This document shows positions 24,677 through 30,987 of a stretch of 43,745 bases of DNA, one piece after another. Source of the DNA: JBIOHJ01 sp044448905 (GTDB taxonomy: Bacteria > Bacteroidota > Bacteroidia > AKYH767-A > OLB10). The position numbers were made by a program, and so were the translations under genes. The stretch is from NCBI GenBank assembly GCA_044448905.1, contig JBIOHJ010000007.1, positions 1 to 43,745 on the forward strand, in the 5' to 3' direction. The notes under the pieces are model-generated. The model did not search any database. It saw only the letters and a list, made by a program, of their open reading frames with translations, and was not told where the DNA came from. Position 1 is the stretch's first letter, and each line of letters opens with the position of its first letter.

Positions 24677-26884
24677 ATGAGTAACAGTACTACCCTTGCC
24701 GAAACTAATTTAGCCGATGCGCTGCAAAAACATTTCGGATATGATTCGTTTAAAGGCGACCAGGAAGCCATCATTAAAAACTTAATGGATGGCAATAATA
24801 CTTTTGTGATTATGCCCACCGGTGGGGGCAAGTCCATGTGTTATCAGTTGCCGGCATTAATCAGCGAAGGAACTGCAATTGTTGTTTCGCCACTGATTGC
24901 GCTGATGAAAAACCAGGTGGACTCCATGCGTGGTTTTAATACCGATGACGGCATTGCGCATTTTATGAATTCATCGCTTACCAAAGCAGAAATTGCGGTG
25001 GTGCGTAAAGACATAAGAGAAGGACGTACAAAATTATTGTATGTGGCTCCGGAGTCACTCACTAAGGAGGAAAACGTGGCTTTTCTGAAAGAAATAAACA
25101 TTTCGTTTTTCGCTATTGATGAAGCGCATTGCATTTCGGAATGGGGCCATGATTTCCGTCCTGAATACCGCAGGCTTCGCCCCATTGTTGAAACCATGGG
25201 TAATATTCCAATCATTGCACTAACGGCAACGGCTACAGCCAAAGTGCAGCTCGATATCCAGAAAAACCTAACCATGATGGACGCTACGGTTTTCAAGGAT
25301 TCTTTTAATCGTCCCAATCTTTATTATGAAGTGCGCCCTAAAGTTGATGTGCTTAAAGAAATGATCAAGTTTATTAAGCATCATAACGGAAAATCGGGAA
25401 TCGTTTATTGCCTGAGCCGGAAGAAAGTTGAAGAAGTTGCGTCAACATTAAGTGTAAATGGAATTAAAGCAATGCCTTATCATGCCGGGCTTGAAGCCGC
25501 TGTGCGTGCCAAAACGCAGGATAATTTCCTGATGGAAAAAATTGATGTCATTGTTGCAACTATTGCCTTCGGGATGGGTATTGACAAGCCTGATGTTCGT
25601 TTTGTAATTCACCACGACATTCCAAAATCACTGGAAGGGTATTACCAGGAAACAGGGCGTGGCGGACGTGACGGGCGTGAAGGACGCTGCCTTACTTTTT
25701 ACAGCTATAAGGATATTGAGAAGCTCGAAAAATTTATGAAGGGCAAGCCTGTAGCGGAACAGGAAATAGGAAAGCAATTGCTTTTGGAAACTGTTGCGTA
25801 TGCCGAAACATCGGTTTGCCGTAGAAAAATGCTGCTGCATTATTTTGGTGAAAAATACGAACAGGAAAATTGCGGGAGCTGCGACAACTGCCTGCATCCT
25901 AAAACGCAAATTGAAGCGCAGGACGAAGCGCTTACACTGCTCGAAACAGTCGTTGCCATAAAAGAAAAGCACAATGCCGAACATACTATAAATGTAATAA
26001 TCGGAAAATCGGAAAACGAAGTTAAAAAATACGGACACGACAAGCTTGAAGAGTTTGGTGAAGGTGCCGATCAGGAACCAAAATTCTGGATGGCGGTTAT
26101 ACGCCATGCGTTACTTGCGGGATTAATAGTAAAAGACATTGACAATTACGGTTTGTTAAAGCTAAGCCCCGAAGGAAAAGCATTTTTAAAGAAACCTCAT
26201 TCGTTTAAGATTACACAGGACCACGATTATGGAGACGTGGAAACCGATGAAGATGATGAAGGCGGTGTGGGTGGCGCTGGCGGCAGCGCTGCTGATGAAA
26301 CTCTTTTTGCCATGCTTAAAGATTTGCGCAAAACCATAGCCAAGCAAAAAAATCTTCCCCCGTTTGTAATCTTCCAGGATCCTTCACTCGAGGAAATGGC
26401 AATTCAGTACCCCATCAACATAGAGGAAATGAAAAACATTACGGGTGTGGGTTCGGGCAAAGCAATAAAATACGGTAAGCCGTTTATTGAACTTATATCG
26501 AGATACGTGGAGGAAAATGAAATTGAGCGCCCGATGGATTTGGTGGTGAAATCGGTAATTAATAAATCGGGGTTAAAGGTTTATATCATACAGAATATTG
26601 ACCGCAAGCTTTCGCTTGATGATATTGCCGATGCAAAAGGAATTTCGATGGGCGATGTGATTTCTGAAATTGAAAGCATCGTGGCTTCGGGTACACGCAT
26701 TGATATTAATTACTACCTGAACGAGGTAATTGATGTGGAACGCCAGAAAGAAGTTTTTGATTATTTCCGCACGGCAGAAACCGATTCGGTTCCCCAAGCC
26801 GTAAACGAGCTGGGCGAAGAAGAATACACCGTTGATGAAATCCGCCTCATGCGTGTTAAGTTCATGAGCGAGGTGGGGAATTAA
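24677..26884 (+). CDS. recQ: ATP-dependent DNA helicase RecQ
   Basis: This 735-residue 3'-5' helicase acts in recombination and replication-fork repair. It has Walker A TGGGKS (48-53), the DEAH box (148-151, AIDEAHCISEWGHDFR), motif III ALTATAT, and motif VI QETGRGGRDG. The RecQ-Ct zinc site is Cys381, Cys399, Cys402 and Cys405, followed by a winged helix. An HRDC domain lies at about 545-625. It is longer than E. coli RecQ (about 610 residues) because of an acidic Gly-rich linker (GDVETDEDDEGGVGGAGG) before HRDC and a C-terminal tail of about 110 residues. Confidence 0.96.
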   Translation: MSNSTTLAETNLADALQKHFGYDSFKGDQEAIIKNLMDGNNTFVIMPTGGGKSMCYQLPALISEGTAIVVSPLIALMKNQVDSMRGFNTDDGIAHFMNSSLTKAEIAVVRKDIREGRTKLLYVAPESLTKEENVAFLKEINISFFAIDEAHCISEWGHDFRPEYRRLRPIVETMGNIPIIALTATATAKVQLDIQKNLTMMDATVFKDSFNRPNLYYEVRPKVDVLKEMIKFIKHHNGKSGIVYCLSRKKVEEVASTLSVNGIKAMPYHAGLEAAVRAKTQDNFLMEKIDVIVATIAFGMGIDKPDVRFVIHHDIPKSLEGYYQETGRGGRDGREGRCLTFYSYKDIEKLEKFMKGKPVAEQEIGKQLLLETVAYAETSVCRRKMLLHYFGEKYEQENCGSCDNCLHPKTQIEAQDEALTLLETVVAIKEKHNAEHTINVIIGKSENEVKKYGHDKLEEFGEGADQEPKFWMAVIRHALLAGLIVKDIDNYGLLKLSPEGKAFLKKPHSFKITQDHDYGDVETDEDDEGGVGGAGGSAADETLFAMLKDLRKTIAKQKNLPPFVIFQDPSLEEMAIQYPINIEEMKNITGVGSGKAIKYGKPFIELISRYVEENEIERPMDLVVKSVINKSGLKVYIIQNIDRKLSLDDIADAKGISMGDVISEIESIVASGTRIDINYYLNEVIDVERQKEVFDYFRTAETDSVPQAVNELGEEEYTVDEIRLMRVKFMSEVGN

Positions 26885-26889
26885 TCATA

Positions 26890-26921
26890 ACATAGCCCAC
26901 GGTTTAAACCGTGGGCTATGT
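26890..26921. terminator. Perfect palindrome between convergent recQ and T9SS genes
   Basis: ACATAGCCCACGGTTT is followed at once by its exact complement (16-bp arms, no spacer). It lies 6 bp after the recQ stop and 17 bp from the stop of the convergent gene at 26938, with a T-rich stretch on the plus side (TTATTTTTT near 26930). It probably acts as a bidirectional terminator. The element resembles dispersed palindromic repeats known from many genomes. Confidence 0.75.
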
Positions 26922-26937
26922 GAACAATGATTATTTT

Positions 26938-28509
26938 TTACATCTTCACCACCTTTTTATTTACCGTTTTATCTCCCTCCCGGTAATTAATAAAATAAAA
27001 CCCCGGTGTTAAATGTGCAGTGTTTATTGTTGTTTCTGCACCAAAAGTTTTTGTGCGCAAAATTTCTTTTCCTGTTATATCAAAAATTGTTAGCTCGCCT
27101 TTTTGGGTGGTGCCTTTTAGGGTGAGGGTTGTGGTGAAGGGGTTGGGGGAGGTTTGGATGCTGGATGTTTGATTTGGATGTTGGATGATGCCGGTAATGG
27201 TATCAGGGAAGAGTTTGACTATCCAGTAATCATAAGTTCCGTTATTTCCGGAAACATCTCCGTCATTTGAACCTGAATGTCCTGCAATAATGTATCCACC
27301 ATCATTTGTCTGTCGGATAGAATAGGGCCAATCAAGATCACTCCCGCCAAAACTTTTTTGCCATTGAATATTTGCTGTGGTGTCTAATTTAACAATCCAG
27401 TAATCGTCACCACCATGGTTGCCGCTGACATTACCATCATTGGAATAAGATACACATCCGATAATAAATCCTGAATCTGTTGTTTGTTGAATTGAATAGC
27501 CTTCTTCAAAACCGGTTCCCCCAAGGCAAACTTGCCATTCCAGGTTATTGATCGAGTCAAGTTTAGTAATCCAGACATCCGTTAGTCCTCCATGATTTCC
27601 GCTAACGTCTCCATCGTTTGATTTTACAGCTCCCGAAGTAATAAATCCGCCATCATTTGTTTGCTGAGCGGAATAACACCGATCTTCGTCTGTTCCACCC
27701 AAACATTTCTGCCACTGTAAATTGCCGACACTATCAATTTTTATAATCCATTTGTCTTTTAGGATGCTGTGAATACCACTTACGTCACCATCATTTGATT
27801 GTGTCCATCCGGCAACCACATATCCTCCATCAGTCGTATGCCTGATAGAAAACGCCTGATCATCCTCACTTCCACCAAAGCACTTTTGCCACTGAATGTT
27901 GCCGTTATTATCAAGTTTTACAATCCAATAATCATTCATGAGAGGTGCAATTGTATCATGATTGCCACTTACATCACCGTCATTCGAAAGCGTCCCACCT
28001 GCTATTATATATCCGCTGTCATTTGTCTGAATAACATAGTGAGCCATATCAGGTTTAGTGCCCCCGAGGCATTTTTGCCATTGTAAGAATCCCATACTAT
28101 CTATTTTAATTATCCAAAAATCTTCATATCCATTATTACCGCTTACATCACCATCATTTGAAGTCGTATAACCTGCAACAATATATCCTTGGTCAAAAGT
28201 TTGATAAACTGATTGTCCATAATCACCATTTGTTCCACCGTAGGATTTTTGCCATTGCAGATTACCAGCATTATCAAGTTTTATAACCCAATAATCCGGT
28301 CCTCCATGGTTACCTGTCACATTACTATCGTTAGAGTTTGAAAATCCTGCTACTACAAACCCTCCGTCATTTGTCTGTATAATTGATCTTGCCTGATCAT
28401 CATTACTTCCACCAAAACATTTTGCCCATTCAATCCCAGGAGTCGTTTGCGCAAGTGAAAAATCAAACATCAAAATCAAACATCCAATTAAAAGTAATTG
28501 CCTTTTCAT
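26938..28509 (-). CDS. Secreted repeat protein with T9SS sorting domain
   Basis: This 523-residue protein has a signal peptide (1-20, cleavage near SLAQ) and seven tandem copies of a repeat of about 60 residues. The recurring pattern is W-x-K-x-GG-x-DD, S-I-x-QT-x-DGGY-x-x-AG, SNDGDVSGNHG, DYWIxKLD, GNxQWQK. The pattern suggests a beta-propeller-like or Kelch-like fold with one blade per repeat, but the fold is an inference. The C-terminus (SPNPFTTTLTLKG, FDITGKEIL, LTPGFYFINYREGDKTVNKKVVKM) is a type A T9SS sorting domain, so the protein should be surface-delivered. A role as adhesin or surface sensor is possible. An exact -7 box lies at 28526-28533. Confidence 0.85.
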   Translation of the reverse strand: MKRQLLLIGCLILMFDFSLAQTTPGIEWAKCFGGSNDDQARSIIQTNDGGFVVAGFSNSNDSNVTGNHGGPDYWVIKLDNAGNLQWQKSYGGTNGDYGQSVYQTFDQGYIVAGYTTSNDGDVSGNNGYEDFWIIKIDSMGFLQWQKCLGGTKPDMAHYVIQTNDSGYIIAGGTLSNDGDVSGNHDTIAPLMNDYWIVKLDNNGNIQWQKCFGGSEDDQAFSIRHTTDGGYVVAGWTQSNDGDVSGIHSILKDKWIIKIDSVGNLQWQKCLGGTDEDRCYSAQQTNDGGFITSGAVKSNDGDVSGNHGGLTDVWITKLDSINNLEWQVCLGGTGFEEGYSIQQTTDSGFIIGCVSYSNDGNVSGNHGGDDYWIVKLDTTANIQWQKSFGGSDLDWPYSIRQTNDGGYIIAGHSGSNDGDVSGNNGTYDYWIVKLFPDTITGIIQHPNQTSSIQTSPNPFTTTLTLKGTTQKGELTIFDITGKEILRTKTFGAETTINTAHLTPGFYFINYREGDKTVNKKVVKM

Positions 28510-28525
28510 CCCTCCAATTTTTAAT

Positions 28526-28533
28526 CAAATATA
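28526..28533 (-). promoter_or_regulatory. -7 promoter box of the T9SS repeat protein (TATATTTG)
   Basis: An exact TAnnTTTG match on the minus strand, 17 bp upstream of the ATG at 28509. The short leader contains GGAGGG directly next to the ATG, too close for normal Shine-Dalgarno use. Confidence 0.5.
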
Positions 28534-28556
28534 AATCTTATTTCCATTCAAAAAAA

Positions 28557-28700
28557 CACCCCTGACCCTAAAGGGAGCAAAGAAACAAACAAACTGCTAT
28601 TTCGCTTTTTCTTTTTTCAATTTAATCAAACAGTAAACGAAAAAAAGAAATGATTAATCCGGAAGCAATTCCGATAGTCCCCCTTCAGGGGTCAGGGGTG
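28557..28700. repeat. Inverted-repeat pair flanking about 100 bp
   Basis: CACCCCTGACCCTAAAGGGA (28557-28576) is inverted at 28678-28700 (minus strand CACCCCTGACCCCTGAAGGG and three more bases). Each arm is itself a small hairpin (CCCCTGAAGGGG in the right arm). The right arm ends 3 bp from the stop of the 28703 gene, where it can act as terminator. The 101 bp between is A+T-rich without a gene. CACCCCTGACCC-type words are frequent intergenic repeats in Bacteroidota. Confidence 0.65.
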
Positions 28701-28702
28701 TC

Positions 28703-29377
28703 TTACCCAATCACCGCGCTAACAGTAGCGCTCCACACGCTGCGTTCGCCACGGGTGTTTTCATAACAGCAGCGGTAGTATGCGGTGCGGCCAACATCGG
28801 TATCGGTAAAGGGTACGTTAGTTAAAAAGCGGGTAATGTTGCGGCTGTTGCCCCATTGTAATTGCGCATCCGGCACACCGGCAGCCGCAACAGCCACTTC
28901 GAGCACCACTTTTTGCTTATCGGGCATGGCATCGCTGTCGGGGTTGGCGGGGTCGCGGAACCGGAGGGTGTGCTGCAGGTGAATGGTTTTTTCGATGTCA
29001 ATATCGGGCGAATGGTCCATTACATCGGCACGGGTAGGCACCGTGTCAGGAGCTTTGAGGCGCAGCTTGGTGCGGTCTTCGGTGGTCAATACCGATTGGG
29101 GGATGTCGCCAAAAATGAGCCGCATCTTTTTTTCGATGTTAACTCTCAGTAAATCGCGTTGGTCGCGCAGGGCTTTGGTGGCTGTGGTATCATCGGTGGT
29201 TTTGGGGTAAATTATTGTCCAGCCGGTAACCGGGTCGCTGTAAAGTGTGGTGAGGTCAAGAATGTTGCCTGCCGATACGCCAAGCCTTACTTTTTCGCTG
29301 TTCAGCCACGGTACTGCAATGCCGAGATATTGGTTGAATTCGGCAAGTTTTGGAGGGAAAATTTTGTCGTCTGCCAT
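28703..29377 (-). CDS. Protein of unknown function with helical N-terminus and fn3/Ig-like C-terminus
   Basis: This 224-residue protein has no signal peptide or membrane helix. The N-terminal two-thirds look helical (WLNSEKVRLGVSAGNILDLTTLYSDP near 20-45; TTATKALRDQRDLLRVNIEKKMRLIF near 64-90). The last 90 residues look like a beta-sandwich ending FTDTDVGRTAYYRCCYENTRGERSVWSATVSAVIG, with the strand pattern of an fn3/Ig fold. Base composition is clearly richer in G+C than its neighbours. The ATG lies 5 nt after the stop of the heptapeptide-repeat ORF, which sits behind a promoter and a LytTR-like site array. The pattern recalls a conserved Bacteroidota family of unknown function; I give no function. 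Confidence 0.75.
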   Translation of the reverse strand: MADDKIFPPKLAEFNQYLGIAVPWLNSEKVRLGVSAGNILDLTTLYSDPVTGWTIIYPKTTDDTTATKALRDQRDLLRVNIEKKMRLIFGDIPQSVLTTEDRTKLRLKAPDTVPTRADVMDHSPDIDIEKTIHLQHTLRFRDPANPDSDAMPDKQKVVLEVAVAAAGVPDAQLQWGNSRNITRFLTNVPFTDTDVGRTAYYRCCYENTRGERSVWSATVSAVIG

Positions 29378-29382
29378 TTTGT

Positions 29383-29697
29383 TTAAATTTTTAAGGTTCT
29401 TTTAGATTTATATTGATATTCAATAATTTGCCATTTTATTAAAGTCTTCAGCGGATCCGCAGAAAAATTCTGCGGTGCCGCTAAGAATCTCTGCGGATCC
29501 GCAGAAAAATTCTGCGGTGCCGCTAAGAATCTCTGCGCATCCGCAGAAAAGTTCCGCGCTACCGCTAAAGAGTTCCGCGGATCCGCAGAAAAACTCTGCG
29601 CAAGCGCTGAAAACTTCCGCACAAGCGCTAAAAAATTCTGCGGATGCGCTGAAAATTTTAGCTCGTATTGTTTTCTATTTATTGCTGAGAATATCAT
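29383..29697 (-). CDS. Heptapeptide-repeat leader ORF (104 aa), possibly translated
   Basis: This minus-strand frame starts at an ATG about 11 nt after the predicted transcription start. It consists mainly of about ten seven-residue units of the type NFSADPQ / RFLAAPQ / KFSALAQ, encoded by the 21-bp array. It stops 5 nt before the downstream gene's ATG (28703-29377), which suggests translational coupling. The plus strand across the same array is also open with similar heptads (SADPQKN, SAVPLRI), because each unit is palindromic. The open frame may thus be a by-product of a 21-bp period. There is no signal peptide, and it resembles no known domain. The call as a protein is uncertain. Confidence 0.35.
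   Translation of the reverse strand: MIFSAINRKQYELKFSAHPQNFLALVRKFSALAQSFSADPRNSLAVARNFSADAQRFLAAPQNFSADPQRFLAAPQNFSADPLKTLIKWQIIEYQYKSKRTLKI
29451..29649. repeat. Array of ten palindromes at exact 21-bp spacing
   Basis: Cores of the form GCGNNNNCGC (one has GCANNNNCGC) begin at 29451, 29472, 29493, 29514, 29535, 29556, 29577, 29598, 29619 and 29640, each exactly 21 bp after the last. Core variants are GCGGATCCGC, GCGGTGCCGC, GCGCATCCGC, GCGCTACCGC, GCGCAAGCGC, GCACAAGCGC and GCGGATGCGC. Flanks are A-rich (AGAAAAATTCT or TAAGAATCTCT). The two units at 29451-29492 are almost exactly repeated at 29493-29534, then copies diverge. The array lies in the probable 5' region of the 28703-29377 gene. 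Confidence 0.95.
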
Positions 29698-29714
29698 TTT
29701 TAAAATTCATGATA

Positions 29715-29722
29715 CAAAGTTG
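29715..29722 (-). promoter_or_regulatory. Candidate -7 box ahead of the heptapeptide ORF (CAACTTTG)
   Basis: CAACTTTG on the minus strand matches TAnnTTTG at 7 of 8 positions. It predicts a start near 29708, 11 nt before the ORF ATG at 29697. The three 21-bp-spaced repeats lie just upstream, where an activator would bind. Confidence 0.4.
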
Positions 29723-29752
29723 GCATCAGGAACTAAAGAATTGTACACCGTA

Positions 29753-29805
29753 TTAAACGAAAGGCGGTTTTAATTAAACGAAAGCAGCTTTTAGTTACAC
29801 GAAGC
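29753..29805. promoter_or_regulatory. Three direct repeats at 21-bp spacing, probable LytTR operator
   Basis: TTAAACGAAAG occurs at 29753-29763 and 29774-29784, and the diverged copy TTACACGAAGC at 29795-29805; the starts are exactly 21 bp apart. On the minus strand they read CTTTCGTTTAA, with a GTT core. Known LytTR operators are pairs of 9-bp half-sites with a GTT core and 12-13 bp between, so a 21-22 bp period. The set occupies about -45 to -97 relative to the predicted start at 29708 and abuts the stop of the LytTR gene. AAACGAAAG occurs again at 30291-30299 before the LytTR gene. Confidence 0.6.
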
Positions 29806-30240
29806 TTATTCGCCAGCTGTATTATGCCTGTTATGAAAATAAATGTGCAGGGTTTGCCTGTACGGTTCCGGCACTTTGAATGAGAGCAGGAACGGAAGCT
29901 CTAAATAATGAGTAACGTTGTTAAAATCAATGATAAAATCGGGGTTAATAAGTCGGCTGCGATGCAGGCGCAGGAATCCAAAGTCATTAAAAACTTTTTC
30001 CCAATATCCAAGATTGTGGCACAATACCACCTCCTCGTGTGAGCCGCCTTTTAAAAGATGAACAATGGTGTACGTTCCGCTGCCGCTGAGTGAAATAATT
30101 TGCTTCACAGAATACAGCTGGCAATTACCATCTCTTGCAGGCAGCTCAATCCTGTCGGGCGATTGCCTGAGAGGCTGCTTTTGCTTCAGCAACCCGATAT
30201 ATTGCAGGAGCAGCGATTCAATTTTTTCATCATGAGTCAT
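29806..30240 (-). CDS. Stand-alone LytTR-family transcriptional regulator
   Basis: This 144-residue protein has a short helical N-terminus (MTHDEKIESLLLQYIGLLKQK, no receiver domain) and a LytTR DNA-binding domain at about 35-140. Typical elements are the QLYSVKQIISLSGSGTYTIVHLLKGG beta hairpin, the FGFLRLHRSRLINPDFI stretch (the family's H-R-S-x-x-I/V-N motif, about 90-104) and a C-terminal strand SFKVPEPYR. Lacking a receiver, it is probably regulated by level or by a partner. Its stop is directly followed by three LytTR-like repeats ahead of the heptapeptide ORF, and a copy lies in its own leader, suggesting autoregulation and control of the 28703 gene. Confidence 0.85.
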   Translation of the reverse strand: MTHDEKIESLLLQYIGLLKQKQPLRQSPDRIELPARDGNCQLYSVKQIISLSGSGTYTIVHLLKGGSHEEVVLCHNLGYWEKVFNDFGFLRLHRSRLINPDFIIDFNNVTHYLELPFLLSFKVPEPYRQTLHIYFHNRHNTAGE

Positions 30241-30254
30241 GATGATGATTTTTT

Positions 30255-30278
30255 AGCGTGCGGTTTTGCCTGCACGCT
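30255..30278. other. Hairpin in the 5' leader of the LytTR gene
   Basis: AGCGTGCGG (30255-30263) pairs with the complementary 30270-30278 (9 bp including one G-T wobble, 6-nt loop). It lies 14 nt upstream of the LytTR ATG at 30240. In the transcript it is followed by AAAAAA, not a T-run, so it is not a terminator. It may act in translation or mRNA stability of the regulator. Confidence 0.45.
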
Positions 30279-30482
30279 GTATTAACTGAGAAACGAAAGA
30301 AATCAGAAATTGGTATTGCTGTGCATTTTAGTCAAGGCAGATTCCTGATTTCCGGCAAAAGGGTTTGAGGTTTCGGAACAAAGCGCAACTAAAGTGCCAA
30401 CTGAATAAAATCAACCTGGCATGATGGGGTACTCACGAAACGCCCGCTGAAATTTTTATTCTTAATTTTCATTTGTTCTTTT

Positions 30483-30534
30483 TTTCGCCTGTGGCGAAAT
30501 GCCTGCGGGCAGGTGTTCCTCCCCTTCGGGGAGG
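30483..30534. repeat. Cluster of three perfect hairpins downstream of the 116-aa membrane gene
   Basis: Three consecutive perfect hairpins are present. TTTCGCC/GGCGAAA (30483-30489, 30493-30499), CCTGC/GCAGG (30502-30506, 30509-30513) and CCTCCCC/GGGGAGG (30518-30524, 30528-30534). The last, with the following CTAGGTGGGGC, is a common Bacteroidota intergenic repeat. The stop codon of the minus-strand membrane gene at 30535 lies at its edge. The rest of 30241-30534 shows nothing else clear apart from the LytTR leader hairpin. Confidence 0.7.
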
Positions 30535-30885
30535 CTAGGTGGGGCTTCTCCTTTTCGCTACCGGCAAATGAACCGCGTAATAATAAATAACCATTAAAAT
30601 TCCGAGCGCAAAAAATACGCGCGCATAAGGGCGCAACGTGTCATTATAAAAAAATTCGCCAATCATCCATATGCAGTTTGCCGTTATCCAGTTGCACACT
30701 GCCAGGTTATGAAAAAGTTCGGCTTTATGCTCACGCATTTTCCATGTAATGTAAATGGCAACCGTTAAGGTGGGAACAATCATAAACATGCCGGCTACCC
30801 GCCAATCCATTACCCAGCAGGTGTCTTTAAGCAACCACATTACAATGTGGAGGTTTTCGGTTTCACGTATTTTTTTCGGGAGCAT
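30535..30885 (-). CDS. Small conserved membrane protein, 116 aa
   Basis: The protein begins MLPKKIRETENLHIVMWLLKDTCWVMDWR, a cytosolic amphipathic region, followed by three hydrophobic segments (about 31-47, 59-79 and 84-105). The segments carry conserved-looking residues such as AELFHNLAVCNWITANCIWMIGEFFYND and DTLRPYARVFFALGILMVIYYY. The pattern looks like a conserved Bacteroidota family, but I cannot name a function. The last residues (RRSPT) and the TAG stop are encoded in the dispersed repeat at its 3' end. It is divergent from the SGNH-hydrolase gene. Confidence 0.75.
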   Translation of the reverse strand: MLPKKIRETENLHIVMWLLKDTCWVMDWRVAGMFMIVPTLTVAIYITWKMREHKAELFHNLAVCNWITANCIWMIGEFFYNDTLRPYARVFFALGILMVIYYYAVHLPVAKRRSPT

Positions 30886-30987
30886 TGTTGTTGTTTTATG
30901 TTCGAAAAATAGAAAAATAAAACAATAGCCGGAAAAATTAATTTTCTTTGCACCGCTTTTATGAAATCCCTTTGATCCGCACTCTTT

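Noticed and set aside
24844..26107. Two long antisense ORFs inside recQ
   Set aside because: They are shadows of the recQ frame, which has all helicase motifs.
29451..29649. CRISPR array
   Set aside because: The units abut at 21 bp with no unique spacers, the units diverge gradually, and no cas gene is present.
29475..29756. Plus-strand ORF of 93 residues across the palindrome array as a real gene
   Set aside because: It exists because each unit is palindromic. It lacks a promoter and its C-terminal part reads through the proposed operator region.
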